NCBI GenBank assembly: GCA_029237695.1 | Contig: CM055267.1 | Location: 12,489,043 to 12,553,042 of the forward strand | Direction of reading: 5' to 3' | Source of the DNA: Conchocele bisecta | Taxonomy: Eukaryota > Mollusca > Bivalvia > Lucinida > Thyasiridae | DNA: 64,000 bases | Part shown: positions 35,509-44,476 of the stretch, in pieces | Layout of the letters: each line of letters starts with the position of its first letter | How positions within the stretch are numbered: the stretch's first letter is position 1 | Notes under the pieces: generated by a model | Seen by the model: only the letters and a program-made list of their open reading frames with translations | Told to the model about the DNA's origin: nothing | Database searches by the model: none | Position numbers and translations under genes: made by a program

Positions 35509-35544
35509 CGTATCGAATGTAAATTAATGATTTCATGATCGTCT

Positions 35545-35640
35545 TGTATACCCATCAAAAGGATTGACCTACTTAGAAATTGATAAAAATCAAGTGACCA
35601 ATCACAGTGTGTCTTACAAAACGACACACTTTATATTAAA
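35545..35640 (-). promoter_or_regulatory. Accessory-gene promoter cassette P1
   Basis: Minus strand: inverted CCAAT (35598-35602), extended half-site TAAGTAGGTCA (35565-35575), then a weak TATA (GTATACA, about 35545-35551). Nearly identical to P2 at 35990-36062 and built like the cassettes at 36631, 42500 and 44340. Confidence 0.7.
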
Positions 35641-35738
35641 CCAGAAAAAGGTTTTGTTGTGTTTATCAACTAACGACACATATACAAAGTTATTAGGATA
35701 TAAATTGTAAAAGTAATCTTTTCGTAATAATGTGTGGT

Positions 35739-35754
35739 GGCACTGAAAAGGGCC
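35739..35754 (-). terminator. Histone-type 3' stem-loop SL2 (one mismatch)
   Basis: Minus strand GGCCCTTTTCAGTGCC; one stem pair is broken. Followed by the same ACCACACATTATTAC sequence as SL3, so SL2 and SL3 with their 3' flanks are duplicates. Confidence 0.65.
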
Positions 35755-35989
35755 GTTTTTTTATCGTGGGTTTATTATTTGAGGATATCGTTCATCAAAT
35801 CATCAAACTTGTTCCAGTTATATACGAAGCTATTCGAGGCTTCTCTTGCTTCAAATTTCAAATTATATTAAGGAAATAAATTCCTAGCCACGTACTCGTG
35901 AAATAAATATATTAAAGTTAACATCCTAGATGTGTAGAGTTAGGGTTGTACTCTGACAATGTAATGCTTTGATTTATGATCGTCTTTTC
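35755..35989 (-). pseudogene. Decayed accessory transcription unit
   Basis: Lies between promoter cassette P2 and stem-loop SL2 but keeps no full frame; a short frame ends in KFDDLMNDILK just before SL2. On the plus strand 35766-35806 matches the 5' coding part of the polymerase gene at 38289-38330 in about 36 of 39 positions, so part of the unit was replaced by a polymerase fragment. Low certainty about any protein. Confidence 0.4.
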
Positions 35990-36062
35990 TACCCATCAAA
36001 AGGATTGACCTACTTAGACATTGATAAAAATCAAGTGAACAATCACAGTGTGTCTTACAAAA
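35990..36062 (-). promoter_or_regulatory. Promoter cassette P2 (TATA lost)
   Basis: Minus strand copy of P1 with TAAGTAGGTCAATCC and a diverged CCAAT position (GAACAATCAC). The TATA position reads TAGAAAAG, so the unit is probably inactive. Confidence 0.6.
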
Positions 36063-36261
36063 CGGTGCTTTGTTAAAGTTATTTCATTTTTACTTATTTT
36101 TAGCAATGTAAATTAGAGCTGATCAGAGATTATGTGCATACTAAAATGTTTAAATTACATCTGAAGATAGTACATGCTTTGAAATGTATTTTGTGTTTTA
36201 ACAACTAACGATAAATATACAAAGTTATTAGGATATAAATTGAAAAGTAATAATGTGTGGT

Positions 36262-36277
36262 GGCCCTGAAAAGGGCC
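36262..36277 (-). terminator. Histone-type 3' stem-loop SL3
   Basis: Minus strand GGCCCTTTTCAGGGCC, perfect 6-bp stem with TTTC loop, preceded by AAAAAC and followed by ACCACACA. It starts 31 bp after the stop of the 36309-36581 gene, the distance seen in histone genes. Confidence 0.85.
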
Positions 36278-36308
36278 GTTTTTTGTTTAGAGTGTACACC
36301 TGTACAAA

Positions 36309-36581
36309 CTAATATTCAGTGTAAGTGCGTCGCCATTTGTTGTTTGATTCTCGAGTTTTAACTCTGACAAAGCCCGTAGTATCAGGTTTTGTTTCTGTAG
36401 TAAAACTCTTTTGATCGTCCATTTCAAATTCTTTGTAAGCAGGTTTTGGTTGTTTCGTCATTCTCCTCAACAGGTCAGCCGTAACCATTTGCAACGCTTC
36501 TATGTCTTCCCTCATCGTCCCTACTACTTCAATCAATTCTGAGATCCTCCTTGCCACCATATCGCTTCGATCAGTATCCAT
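36309..36581 (-). CDS. Small helical accessory protein
   Basis: 90 residues from the ATG at 36579-36581 (MDTDRSDMVARRISELIEVV). An upstream in-frame ATG at 36629 lies only a few bases from the TATA box, before any likely transcription start, so I reject it. An amphipathic heptad-like segment (ISELIEVVGTMREDIEALQM) suggests a coiled coil; the C-terminal half is charged and polar, ending NNKWRRTYTEY. Intact. Promoter cassette P3 precedes it and SL3 follows it. It may be a distant relative of the coiled-coil protein at 34956-35508, as the flanking regulatory sequences are duplicates. No family recognised. Confidence 0.72.
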   Translation of the reverse strand: MDTDRSDMVARRISELIEVVGTMREDIEALQMVTADLLRRMTKQPKPAYKEFEMDDQKSFTTETKPDTTGFVRVKTRESNNKWRRTYTEY

Positions 36582-36630
36582 TTTTGAGTGTTCGGATGAA
36601 ACATGTGAAGTATGTGTTAAAAAACACATG

Positions 36631-36720
36631 CTTTTATACCCATCAAACGGATTGACCTACTTTTGGTAGTTTCACCAATTTTCCGATTTTCGTCCAATCA
36701 GAAAGCGTGTTGTAAACACG
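36631..36720 (-). promoter_or_regulatory. Promoter cassette P3
   Basis: Minus strand: CTGATTGGACGAAAATC with an inverted CCAAT (36694-36698), AAAGTAGGTCA (36653-36663, a full match to the ROR-type extended half-site), then TATAAAAG (36631-36638) 14 bases on. Nearly the same string precedes the genes at 42608 and 44477. Confidence 0.8.
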
Positions 36721-36832
36721 TTTTTACAGTCAGGAGTTTGACTGTAAAAACGGATTGAAATTCATCCAATGAGAGGGACAGAATCCTTAACCAATCAAAT
36801 CCTCTAAATTTTTAGCCAATGAAATGATGGAT
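36721..36832 (+). promoter_or_regulatory. CCAAT-rich divergent promoter
   Basis: Three plus-strand CCAAT boxes (ATCCAATGAG, AACCAATCAA, AGCCAATGAA) stand before the small plus-strand gene at 36833-37083, and an inverted repeat TTTTTACAGTC/GACTGTAAAAA lies at about 36722-36752. With P3 this forms a divergent promoter. Arrays of CCAAT boxes are also typical of histone promoters. Confidence 0.6.
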
Positions 36833-37083
36833 GAAATCATTTCAGGATCTAAAGCGTACAGTATTCATTCTTACATACCAGAATGCAGATCAAGAAATTC
36901 TTCCACAGTTTGCGAAAAATTGTATTCTCCAGGAAACATTATGTTATTGAAGAAAAGAAGAGAAATAAAGAATTATTACAACAATTCTTTGCAAGACGTG
37001 GATATCATTGGCCTTCCAAACAAAAGATTGTTTGGAAAGTTACAATGAATAACTTGTACCCCGATCTGTCTGAATTCTATTAG
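36833..37083 (+). pseudogene. Small basic accessory gene (likely one frameshift)
   Basis: A frame from ATG 36833 (MKSFQDLKRTVFILTYQNAD) is open for 39 codons; another, from ATG 36883, is open to the stop at 37081-37083 and ends with ARRGYHWPSKQKIVWK and NNLYPDLSEFY. One indel near 36945 would join them; alternatively the 66-residue frame alone is the gene. Basic, aromatic-rich, no family recognised. SL4 follows 13 bp after the stop. Confidence 0.55.
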
Positions 37084-37096
37084 ACAGTAATTAAAC

Positions 37097-37112
37097 GGTC
37101 CTTTTCAGGACC
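37097..37112 (+). terminator. Histone-type 3' stem-loop SL4 with purine element
   Basis: GGTCCTTTTCAGGACC: a perfect 6-bp stem whose bases differ from SL1/SL3/SL5 by a compensated pair (T-A for C-G), which argues for selection on structure. CAGGAAGAAAC begins about 11 bases downstream, where the U7-binding purine element sits in histone genes. Confidence 0.85.
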
Positions 37113-37221
37113 ACAGTATTTTCCAGGAAGAAACACTTGCATTTTATAAATCATATGAATTAACCATACAAATTATAAAATGATAATTAACAAACAAGAA
37201 AATACATTTCAACTTGTATTA

Positions 37222-37262
37222 ATTTAACAATATTTTATTGAACAACAATATATTTACAACAT
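37222..37262 (-). terminator. Polyadenylation cassette (zinc-knuckle gene)
   Basis: Minus strand CATGTTGTAAATATATTGTT and TTCAATAAAATATTGTTA, almost identical to that following the polymerase gene (41958-41998). Confidence 0.8.
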
Positions 37263-37290
37263 GTAATACATAGTGTCTATTCAATCAAAT

Positions 37291-37983
37291 CTAAAAGTCA
37301 ATTTTCCTCTTCTTGACTGTAACACTCGATTTACCCTGGTATTTACGTTTACGACTGTTCACTGGTTTCTCTGTGGGGTTAACATCCACTGTGTTAGGCG
37401 TGGGTTTCTGGTCATAATCACAAGCCCAATGTGATTTCGATTTACAGATGAAACATCCAGCGTACATAACATTTCTTGGTAGCTTCAGATGACTCTCTTC
37501 GTTGTAATAAGACATGAATTTTCCAACACACAGGTCTTGGGTGATACTAGGAGAATCCGAAAATTGAACTTCATGAGAATATGGATTCACAAACACATCC
37601 ATGTACTTTCCTTGTAGCTTCTGGCTACATTTATTAGCCCAATGCTCCGTTGATTGGCAGATGTAACATCTGTTAGGTGATATTTCGTCACCTCCATATT
37701 TCTCATCGATGCTGAATTTTGTAAACCTCTTTCGTGTCGAAATCAGGTACTCAGAGTCGCCCAAATAATTGTAAGATGTAAACGATCCAACAAAGTTTCC
37801 AATATGTTTTATCGGATAGGTTTTCGGTATGTTGCTGAATTCAACTTCATGAGTAAACGGATTTACATATAAATTCATTTCACATCCTTTGTGCCAATAT
37901 TTCATACTTTCGAAATAGTCAACAAAATGTTCCTCGTGTTTTTGTAGTTGAATTGAAGAACGTTCTATCGCTTGAGAGTCCAT
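37291..37983 (-). CDS. Duplicated-module protein with CCHC zinc knuckles
   Basis: Intact, 230 residues. Two tandem modules: VNPFTHEVEFSNIPK ... CYICQSTEHWANKC (residues about 40-118) and VNPYSHEVQFSDSP ... CFICKSKSHWACDY (about 130-192). The first knuckle is a full CX2CX4HX4C; the second keeps C, C and H but has Tyr at the last position. The C-terminus is basic (NSRKRKYQGK, TVKKRKIDF), probably a nuclear localisation signal. A nucleic-acid-binding role is inferred. A minus-strand TATA (38036-38044) lies about 55 bp upstream, divergent to the polymerase promoter. I know no standard Polinton gene with this layout. Confidence 0.8.
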   Translation of the reverse strand: MDSQAIERSSIQLQKHEEHFVDYFESMKYWHKGCEMNLYVNPFTHEVEFSNIPKTYPIKHIGNFVGSFTSYNYLGDSEYLISTRKRFTKFSIDEKYGGDEISPNRCYICQSTEHWANKCSQKLQGKYMDVFVNPYSHEVQFSDSPSITQDLCVGKFMSYYNEESHLKLPRNVMYAGCFICKSKSHWACDYDQKPTPNTVDVNPTEKPVNSRKRKYQGKSSVTVKKRKIDF

Positions 37984-38029
37984 GTCGCTTCAGAGTTCAG
38001 TAGACTAATGATGACCATATGGAATTTGT

Positions 38030-38110
38030 GGCTTCTTTTATAGCCGTCACGGTGTAACGATAGTATATAAGCTGCTGTAAATTGATTAATACTTTATTAT
38101 GAAATTCAAC
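38030..38110. promoter_or_regulatory. Divergent promoter between zinc-knuckle gene and polymerase
   Basis: Minus-strand TATA (CTATAAAAG, 38036-38044) and plus-strand TATATAAG (38064-38071), the latter 40 bp before the polymerase ATG. No ROR-type half-site here. Confidence 0.6.
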
Positions 38111-41100
38111 ATGCCACTTGTACCATAATCGGACACCGAGAGTGAAAACGAAGAGTCATCAGATGTTAGAAGATTTTATGATCTTATACAAGAAAAAAGT
38201 CGAAGATCAAGAACATTCAGAACTGAATCATCAGTTTTTAAAACAACATTCAAGAAATTTGATGTAGACGAACACCCTCAAAATTTCGTTGGTGTATTAT
38301 TTGATGATATCGTTCATCAAATCATCGAACAAATTGATGGCGATCCACACGACAAAATCAGTGTAACATTAAATCATCCTGCATTAAAGATGGGGATACC
38401 GATTCCATTCTTGAATGTTGAAGATTTGAATGGGAACATATTGTTACAAGAAATAGAAAAAGTTATACAATCGAATATGGATTTTAATTTGAACGATGAC
38501 AATCGAAACAACGTTTACCAAAATGCCAACAGGTTCTGGAAGAAAGAAGACGACCTCTAAAATTGATTCTCGAGTTTTCACGAAAAAAAAAAAGAAAACT
38601 GTTGTGAAAATTGAAAATTCAAAAGACAATATGTGTTTAGCCCGGGCTATTGTTGTTGGAAAATGTCATGCTGATGGAGAAGTTTCTTCAACCTGGAATA
38701 GACGGTGGAATGTAATTCGACAGACATCACGTCCTTTACAACGTCTTGAAGCAGAGAAATTATTGAATGAAGTTGGAATTTCACCACAAAAAGCTTGTGG
38801 ATTTGAAGAATATAAGAACATACAACAATATATGTATCCAGAATATGTGATCAAGATTCATCAACAACATGTGAAAACAGAATTGTTGTTTGATTATCCA
38901 GAAATTCAGTCATACACCAAAATAATACATGTATTCTATAATCAAGATCACTATGATTGTATTACAAACATTGTTGGATTTCTTGGATGTTCTTACTATT
39001 GTGAGATGTGCGATATTGCTTACCAAAATCGTGAAACACATATATGCCCTACTTCGTGTAAGGCATGTCGTTCCAAAACAAAATGTCATGTGATAGATTG
39101 TATCAAGTGTAACGATTGTCTCAGGAGATTTTATAGTGGAACGTGTTTTGCAAATCATAAGCAGATTGAAGGGCGAAAAAAGAAATCAATTTGTCAACTC
39201 ATAAAATGTTGTGGCAAATGTGGAGGTCAGTTTGCCGACTCCAAGAAGAATCATACATGTAAAGGAAAGAAGAAATGCATATTTTGTAAAGAGATTGTTA
39301 GTTTTTACCATAAATGTCATATTCAACAGTATAAAAGCAAAACTGAAGAAGATGATCATGAACCGTTTTTTATATTTTATGATTTCGAATGTCAACAAGA
39401 CACGGGTGTACACACCCCTAACTATTGTATTGCACACAGAGCTTGTGATGACTGTATCAATGAACCAATAGAATTCAATTGTGAATGTTGTAGTCGGTTT
39501 CCTGAAGGAAGAGAAGTAGTATTTGAAGGAAAAAATACTTTATCAGAATTTTGTAATTGGTTGTTTTCAAAACAACATAAAGGTGTCACAGCTATTGCAC
39601 ATAATTTCAAAGCGTATGATGGTCAATTCATTCTTCACCATCTCATTGAAAAGGGAATGTTTAAACCAAAGGTAATAATGAATGGTAATAACATTATGGT
39701 TATGGAAGCTGGAGGTATACGATTGATTGATTCATATAATTTCATAAATTCAGGATTGGCAAAATTTCCAGAAACCTTTGAATTGAAAGAAATGGCTAAG
39801 GGATATTTTCCACATTGGGCAAATATTGATAAATTCGCCGCTTATGTTGGTCCATACGTTGATGTCTCTTATTACAAACCAGATTCATGAGGATAACTGC
39901 TAGGGAAAAGTTTTTATCTTGGTATAACGAACGTGTGGAAAACAACGATTGTTTCAATTTCAAACAAGAAATGGAAAAATATTGTCGATCGGATGTAGAT
40001 ATTTTGAGACGTGGTTGTGGAGAATTCAGGAAGGTATTCATGGAATATGGAGGTATAGATCCGTTTCTAGAAGCCAGTACAATCGCTGATGCATGTAACA
40101 AAGTTTGGCGTAACAAATATATGCCAAGTAATCAGATCGGAATTATTTCAAGCAGAGATCCGATTAAACGCAAATTTTCAATGAAAGGTATTCGATGGAT
40201 ACAAAGTATTGCACACGAAAACAATATTGTTATCCAACATGCAAAAAATGGTGGTGAATATCAAATTGGTCCTTATACTGTAGATGGGTTTCACAAAGAA
40301 TCAAATACTATCTATGAGTTTCTCGGTGACCTATGGCATGGTTGTCCTAAATGTTACCCAAATCGTAATATAAAAAACCCGATAAATGGTGAAACAATGC
40401 AAAATTTATATTCACAAATATTTGAAAGATAGGAATATTTCAGTGTAATTGGTTACAAAATTCACACTATGTGGGAGCATGAGTTTGATTTGAAAATGAA
40501 AACTGATAAAGAATACAAAAAGATGATCGAACAATTCTCTTTCCAAACTGTGATCCGATTGAACCTAGGGAAGGATTGTTTGGTGGACGTTGTAATGCTA
40601 TAAAAATTAAATATGATATTGAAGAAATTTCAGATGATGAAATCAAATATATTGATATTTGTTCATTGTATCCATTTGTATGTAAACACAAAGAATATCC
40701 GATAGGACACCCCGATATTTTGACAAAAGAAAATATTGATGTAGAAAACATCCGACAGTATGAGGGCTTGATAAAATGTAAAGTTATCCCCCCGACCAAT
40801 CTATTTCATCCTGTGTTACCAACACATTGTAATAATAAACTCATGTTTTTGCTATGTAGAACATGTGGAGAAGAAAGTTCTACAAAGTGTGCACATACAA
40901 TTGAAGAAAGAACTTTGGTTGGTACATGGGTGTCAATAGAATTGTTTAAAGCATTGGACTGTGGCTATACGTTGTTAGACGTATATGAAGTATGGCATTT
41001 TTCGGAAAAATCTAATGATATTTTCTCTGGGTATGTGGACAATTTTCTTAAAATCAAACAAGAAGCAAGTGGCTACCCAGGATGGTGTATAACAGAAAAA

Positions 41101-41966
41101 GACAAAGAAACATTTGTTAAGGACTATGAAGAAGCTGAAGGTATTTGTCTTGATCCATCAAACATACAAACAAATACTGGTCGTAGAGCATTTGCCAAGA
41201 TTATGTTAAATTGCTTATGGGGTAAATTGGCACAACGTGAAATCATGACACAAACGGAATACATCAATAATCCTTCAAAATATTTTGATTTGATTTCAAA
41301 TCCATGTATAATGGTAAAACACGTAGAAATATTTGATAATGAATGTCCATTCATATTGGTTAACTATGAAACTAGGCTTGAACACATTGAATCCCATGCA
41401 ACATAAAACGTTGTAGTGTGATCATATGTAACAGCATATGCAAGACTTGAACTATACAGTGTTTTGGAAAAGTTAAATGAACGTGTCTTGTATTTCGATA
41501 CAGACAGTTGTATGTACATACATAAGCAGAATTCATGGAACCCACCCCCCCCCCCCCCCTAATCAATAGTAGGCTTGGTAAATGGACTGATGAAGAACCC
41601 GGAAATAAAATAATAAGTTTTATGGGTTTAGGACCAAAGAGTTATGCTTACAAGTTGATAACAAAAGCTGGGGAAATAAAATCCAAATGCAAAGTTAAAG
41701 GACTGACACTCGATTACAACACAAGTCCAGTAGTGAACTTTGATACGTATGTTCAATGTGCAGAGGACCGAAGTACAGAAGTGAAGGTTGTGTATGCATG
41801 TAAAATCCGGAGACATGCAAACAGAACAGTAACGAGTGAATGTCAAAGCAAGACATTTAGATCTGTGTACACAAAACGTGTCATTGTTGACAATTTCAAT
41901 ACTGTACCATACGGTTACAACACATTGATTGATTTATATGTCTTGTTAAATGAATACATGTTGTAA
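38111..41966 (+). pseudogene. Protein-primed family B DNA polymerase (pPolB)
   Basis: The replication enzyme of Polintons, about 1280 codons. N-terminal domain, then a cysteine-rich zone (about 39000-39330), exonuclease motifs FYDFECQ (about 39376), AHNFKAYDGQF (about 39598) and YCRSDVDILRR (about 39982); polymerase motif A DICSLYP (about 40654), motif B ending NCLWGKLAQRE (about 41208) and motif C YFDTDS (41492-41509), then KSYAYK. Lesions: in-frame stops at 38126-38128, 40430-40432, 41404-41406 and about 41416; frame changes near 38500, 39885, 40545 and in a C-run at 41545-41560. All catalytic motifs remain visible but no single frame spans them. The C-run and some shifts could be assembly errors; the stops look real. 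Confidence 0.95.
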
Positions 41967-41998
41967 ATATATTGTTGTTCAATAAAAATATTGTTAAA
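41958..41998 (+). terminator. Polyadenylation cassette (polymerase gene)
   Basis: The polymerase stop lies within this block, ATGTTGTAAATATATTGTTG then TTCAATAAAAATATTG. Confidence 0.8.
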
Positions 41999-42037
41999 TA
42001 AAACAAGCTTAACTGTAAAAACTTTTTTGAAAATAAA

Positions 42038-42478
42038 ATGGATCAACTAAGAAAACATTGTGAACAGCATCTGAAAGCCGAAGAATGTAATTGTTTTGAT
42101 TTCCTCATAAATTGTTCTATAGGCATATTAAACGGAGAATACGCTATTAATAATGTGAAAATTTATAAATCACCCAAATATCAATATTATCCTTTCATAG
42201 GATACATAACAAACAATTCTAGATTTATACCTTTTGGTATTTGTCCAAAGATAACTGTGATAGAAAAAAATAAGATTTATAGGTTAGTAAGTTCTAGAAC
42301 ATACGGGGAGGATAGTCAGATTTATTTCGATAAGGATCTTAAACCTTTGCTTCATCTATACAGTCATAAAATTCCTTTTTCAGGGGATGTGAACATAGAA
42401 ACTAAAATTATTAAAAGTTATCCCAGTATCCCTCAATTAAATGTGAGAAAAGAGTACTGTAAATGGAATATTGGATAA
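42038..42478 (+). CDS. Right-arm accessory protein, unknown
   Basis: Intact, 146 residues, begins MDQLRKHCEQHLKAEECNCF. A compact, Tyr/Ile-rich sequence (YQYYPFIGYITNNSRFIPFG) with no domain I recognise and no membrane segment. It starts 72 bp after the polymerase stop, downstream of TTTTTTGAAAATAAA; AATAAA follows its stop at once (42481). It ends just before promoter cassette P4, so it is probably polyadenylated, unlike the next gene. Confidence 0.7.
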   Translation: MDQLRKHCEQHLKAEECNCFDFLINCSIGILNGEYAINNVKIYKSPKYQYYPFIGYITNNSRFIPFGICPKITVIEKNKIYRLVSSRTYGEDSQIYFDKDLKPLLHLYSHKIPFSGDVNIETKIIKSYPSIPQLNVRKEYCKWNIG

Positions 42479-42499
42479 AAAATAAAACTTTTTTGTAAC

Positions 42500-42580
42500 A
42501 CGCTTTCTGATTGGACGAAAATCTGAAAAAATGACTAAACTACCAAAAGTAGGTAAATCCGTTTGATTGAGTATAAAAGC
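42500..42580 (+). promoter_or_regulatory. Promoter cassette P4
   Basis: CTGATTGGACGAAAATC (inverted CCAAT 42510-42514), AAAGTAGGTAA (42546-42556, half-site with one change from AGGTCA), TATAAAAG (42572-42579). The spacing is that of P3 and P5. Confidence 0.8.
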
Positions 42581-42607
42581 ATGTGTTTTTTATACCCATC
42601 AAACACG

Positions 42608-42847
42608 ATGTCGAAGCCTACAGAAAACTGGGGTGATGATGAGAGAGCGAATGTACAATCACAGCAAGAATACTGGGATGAGGAGATCCGACGAGCTCCA
42701 GCACCATCATTTGTGATTCCTGGAAAACCCAGCAAAAAGTCTACACACAGATTTCTCTTAACATGTAGAAGCTGTGGATCACGGGACTGTGGTGATCATA
42801 AAAACTACATTGAAAGAGTGATCAAGTATGATCAACAACAAAGTTAA
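42608..42847 (+). CDS. Small CXXC accessory protein with histone-type 3' end
   Basis: Intact, 79 residues, MSKPTENWGDDERANVQSQQ onward. The ATG at 42608 is about 29 bp past the TATA box; the in-frame upstream ATG at 42563 precedes the TATA and is rejected. The C-terminal half has LTCRSCGSRDCGDHKNY, a possible single zinc site (C, C, C, H). SL5 starts 21 bp after the stop. No family recognised. Confidence 0.75.
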   Translation: MSKPTENWGDDERANVQSQQEYWDEEIRRAPAPSFVIPGKPSKKSTHRFLLTCRSCGSRDCGDHKNYIERVIKYDQQQS

Positions 42848-42867
42848 ATCACATAATCAAGACAAAA

Positions 42868-42883
42868 GGCCCTTTTCAGGGCC
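42868..42883 (+). terminator. Histone-type 3' stem-loop SL5
   Basis: GACAAAA then GGCCCTTTTCAGGGCC then AATAC. Both stem-loop and the A-rich 5' flank match the metazoan histone 3' signal. The downstream purine element is weak (TTTAGAATAGATAAA). Confidence 0.85.
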
Positions 42884-43028
42884 AATACAAATATTTAGAA
42901 TAGATAAACATTATAATCAGTTGTACCTATATAAACGTTTTGCATTTTGTCATAAGCCATTATCGTCAAGGTATTTGCTCTAGAAACAACAAATATTATA
43001 CAGTACTTTTAGATAATAAACAATAAAA

Positions 43029-43514
43029 ATGATGGGACATAATTATGAGTTGTGGTTACAAAACGATGTTTGTCTGGTAAAGAAATCCCGAGAAGCACCC
43101 CGACAAAGAAAGACAATACATGACACATTCAATAGATGTATGGTTGAACAACTTCAATCATTAATTTAAAAAGAAGTAAATGACAATTGTTATGGATGTC
43201 AGGTTGAACATCCAAGTCAATTACGGCATCAACTGTGCTTATTCACAGATCAAGATGAACAAACAGATTTATTCATATTGACAGCTCTACGGAAATTAGA
43301 TCCCTATAAAATTATGGAAGAATGGTATCCAATTCTCAAAGATATGGCATTGGACGATCAAGAGAAATTGGAAGCATACAGACTATGGATACAAATTAAA
43401 AACAAAATCCGTTTTAGATCCAATGAATCGTGGTTGGAACAGTTGAAAAAACAAGTCAAACAATCGTGGAAAGAGATTGATATTAAAGACTATAAAAGTA
43501 GGAACGGATTATAA
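43029..43514 (+). pseudogene. Right-arm protein with CYGC...HPSQ...H zinc-like motif (one stop)
   Basis: One frame from MMGHNYELWLQNDVCLVKKS to the stop at 43512-43514, broken only by TAA at 43167-43169. After it comes NCYGCQVEHPSQLRHQLC, a Cys/His cluster I have seen as a recurrent block in invertebrate Polinton-type proteins, then a helical region with YKIMEEWYPILKDMALDDQE and a basic C-terminus. Length about 161 codons. The stop is a one-base change from Glu or Gln. Confidence 0.65.
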
Positions 43515-43551
43515 CTGAATCATTCTATGAATAGACACAGTTGAAGAAACA

Positions 43552-44139
43552 ATGAATCCTCTGACAGATCTATTCAATCGTATAGCAATCAGGAAACCAA
43601 TAACAATGAATCCTCTGACAGATCTATTAAATCACATAGCATACAGGAAAGCATTGATACTTGCTTTCAAACTAAAAGTATCAAATGAACAATATCTTAC
43701 AACCGGGATCATCAAGGATGAATTAGAGAAAATAGAGATGTTTGAAGAGTTCAAGAAAGCCCTATTAGCAACAACGGGGTTCTTCAAAGATTCAAGGATT
43801 AAAGTAGAACAATTAACATTTGAACAATGGAGAAAAGAAGTTGTTGAAAATGACAATATTGTGAATTTCTTATTTAAGCGATGTAAACCGAACTTACGGA
43901 ATAGTGTAAATACTGAAACAATGCCTGGACTAAGGCTCCCATTGCTCACGTTTCATGGACAGAGAGAGATTGTACCAATGGAAATAGTACAGATTAGTGA
44001 GACTGAATCAATGTGTGTGTGCCCCCATTGTTCACGCTTCATGGACAGTGATCATGATACATGTTGTAAAATATGTTATTGTTCAATAAAATATTATTAC
44101 AACTTTACATATCTCGTATTCAATTTTACCATAAATTGA
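43552..44139 (+). CDS. Right-arm protein with in-frame 54-bp duplication, C-terminal Cys cluster
   Basis: Starts MNPLTDLFNRIAIRKPIT, and a second copy MNPLTDLLNHIAYRK follows at once: a 54-bp tandem duplication (43552-43605 and 43606-43659) that also duplicates the start codon. The middle part is helical (KKALLATTGFFKDSRIKVEQ), the end has CVCPHCSRFMDSDHDTCCKI, a likely zinc site. The frame runs on through the polyadenylation cassette at 44064-44095, so the true stop was probably just before it and has been lost by a shift. Its helical part may be related to that of 43029-43514. Confidence 0.65.
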   Translation: MNPLTDLFNRIAIRKPITMNPLTDLLNHIAYRKALILAFKLKVSNEQYLTTGIIKDELEKIEMFEEFKKALLATTGFFKDSRIKVEQLTFEQWRKEVVENDNIVNFLFKRCKPNLRNSVNTETMPGLRLPLLTFHGQREIVPMEIVQISETESMCVCPHCSRFMDSDHDTCCKICYCSIKYYYNFTYLVFNFTIN

Positions 44140-44310
44140 AAAATACCAATATATTGATTTACAATCAATATTTATTTTCATTTAACTTTTGTCAATATTA
44201 GAGTTGTCAGAAGTGGATGAAAATTATTTCTAGGACATTTTCATATGTATTTGATAATATTGGAGTTGTCAAAAATATTTGAAAATTATATATAGGAACA
44301 GTACACATCA
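44064..44310 (-). repeat. Right TIR, inner part
   Basis: Complement of 24480-24722, including ATTTACAATCAATATTTATT and GACAACTCTAATATTGAC. Separated from the outer part (44791-45035) by a complete small gene. Confidence 0.9.
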
Positions 44311-44339
44311 CTAGGATATCACAAAATGCGTTTACAACA

Positions 44340-44420
44340 CGCTTTCTGATTGGACGAAAATCTGAAATTTTAATAAACTACCAAAAGTAGGTCAATCCTT
44401 CTGATGTGTATAAAAAGTAA
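44340..44420 (+). promoter_or_regulatory. Promoter cassette P5
   Basis: CTGATTGGACGAAAATC (inverted CCAAT 44349-44353), AAAGTAGGTCA (44384-44394, full match to the ROR extended half-site consensus), TATAAAAA (44409-44416). Confidence 0.82.
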
Positions 44421-44476
44421 AAACACAAAGCTATATCTCATTAGTCTCATTAAACTGTTCAACCAACTACATAAGA

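Noticed and set aside
36582..36629. Upstream ATG extending the 36309 gene by 16 residues
   Set aside because: It lies within a few bases of the TATA box, before a plausible transcription start.
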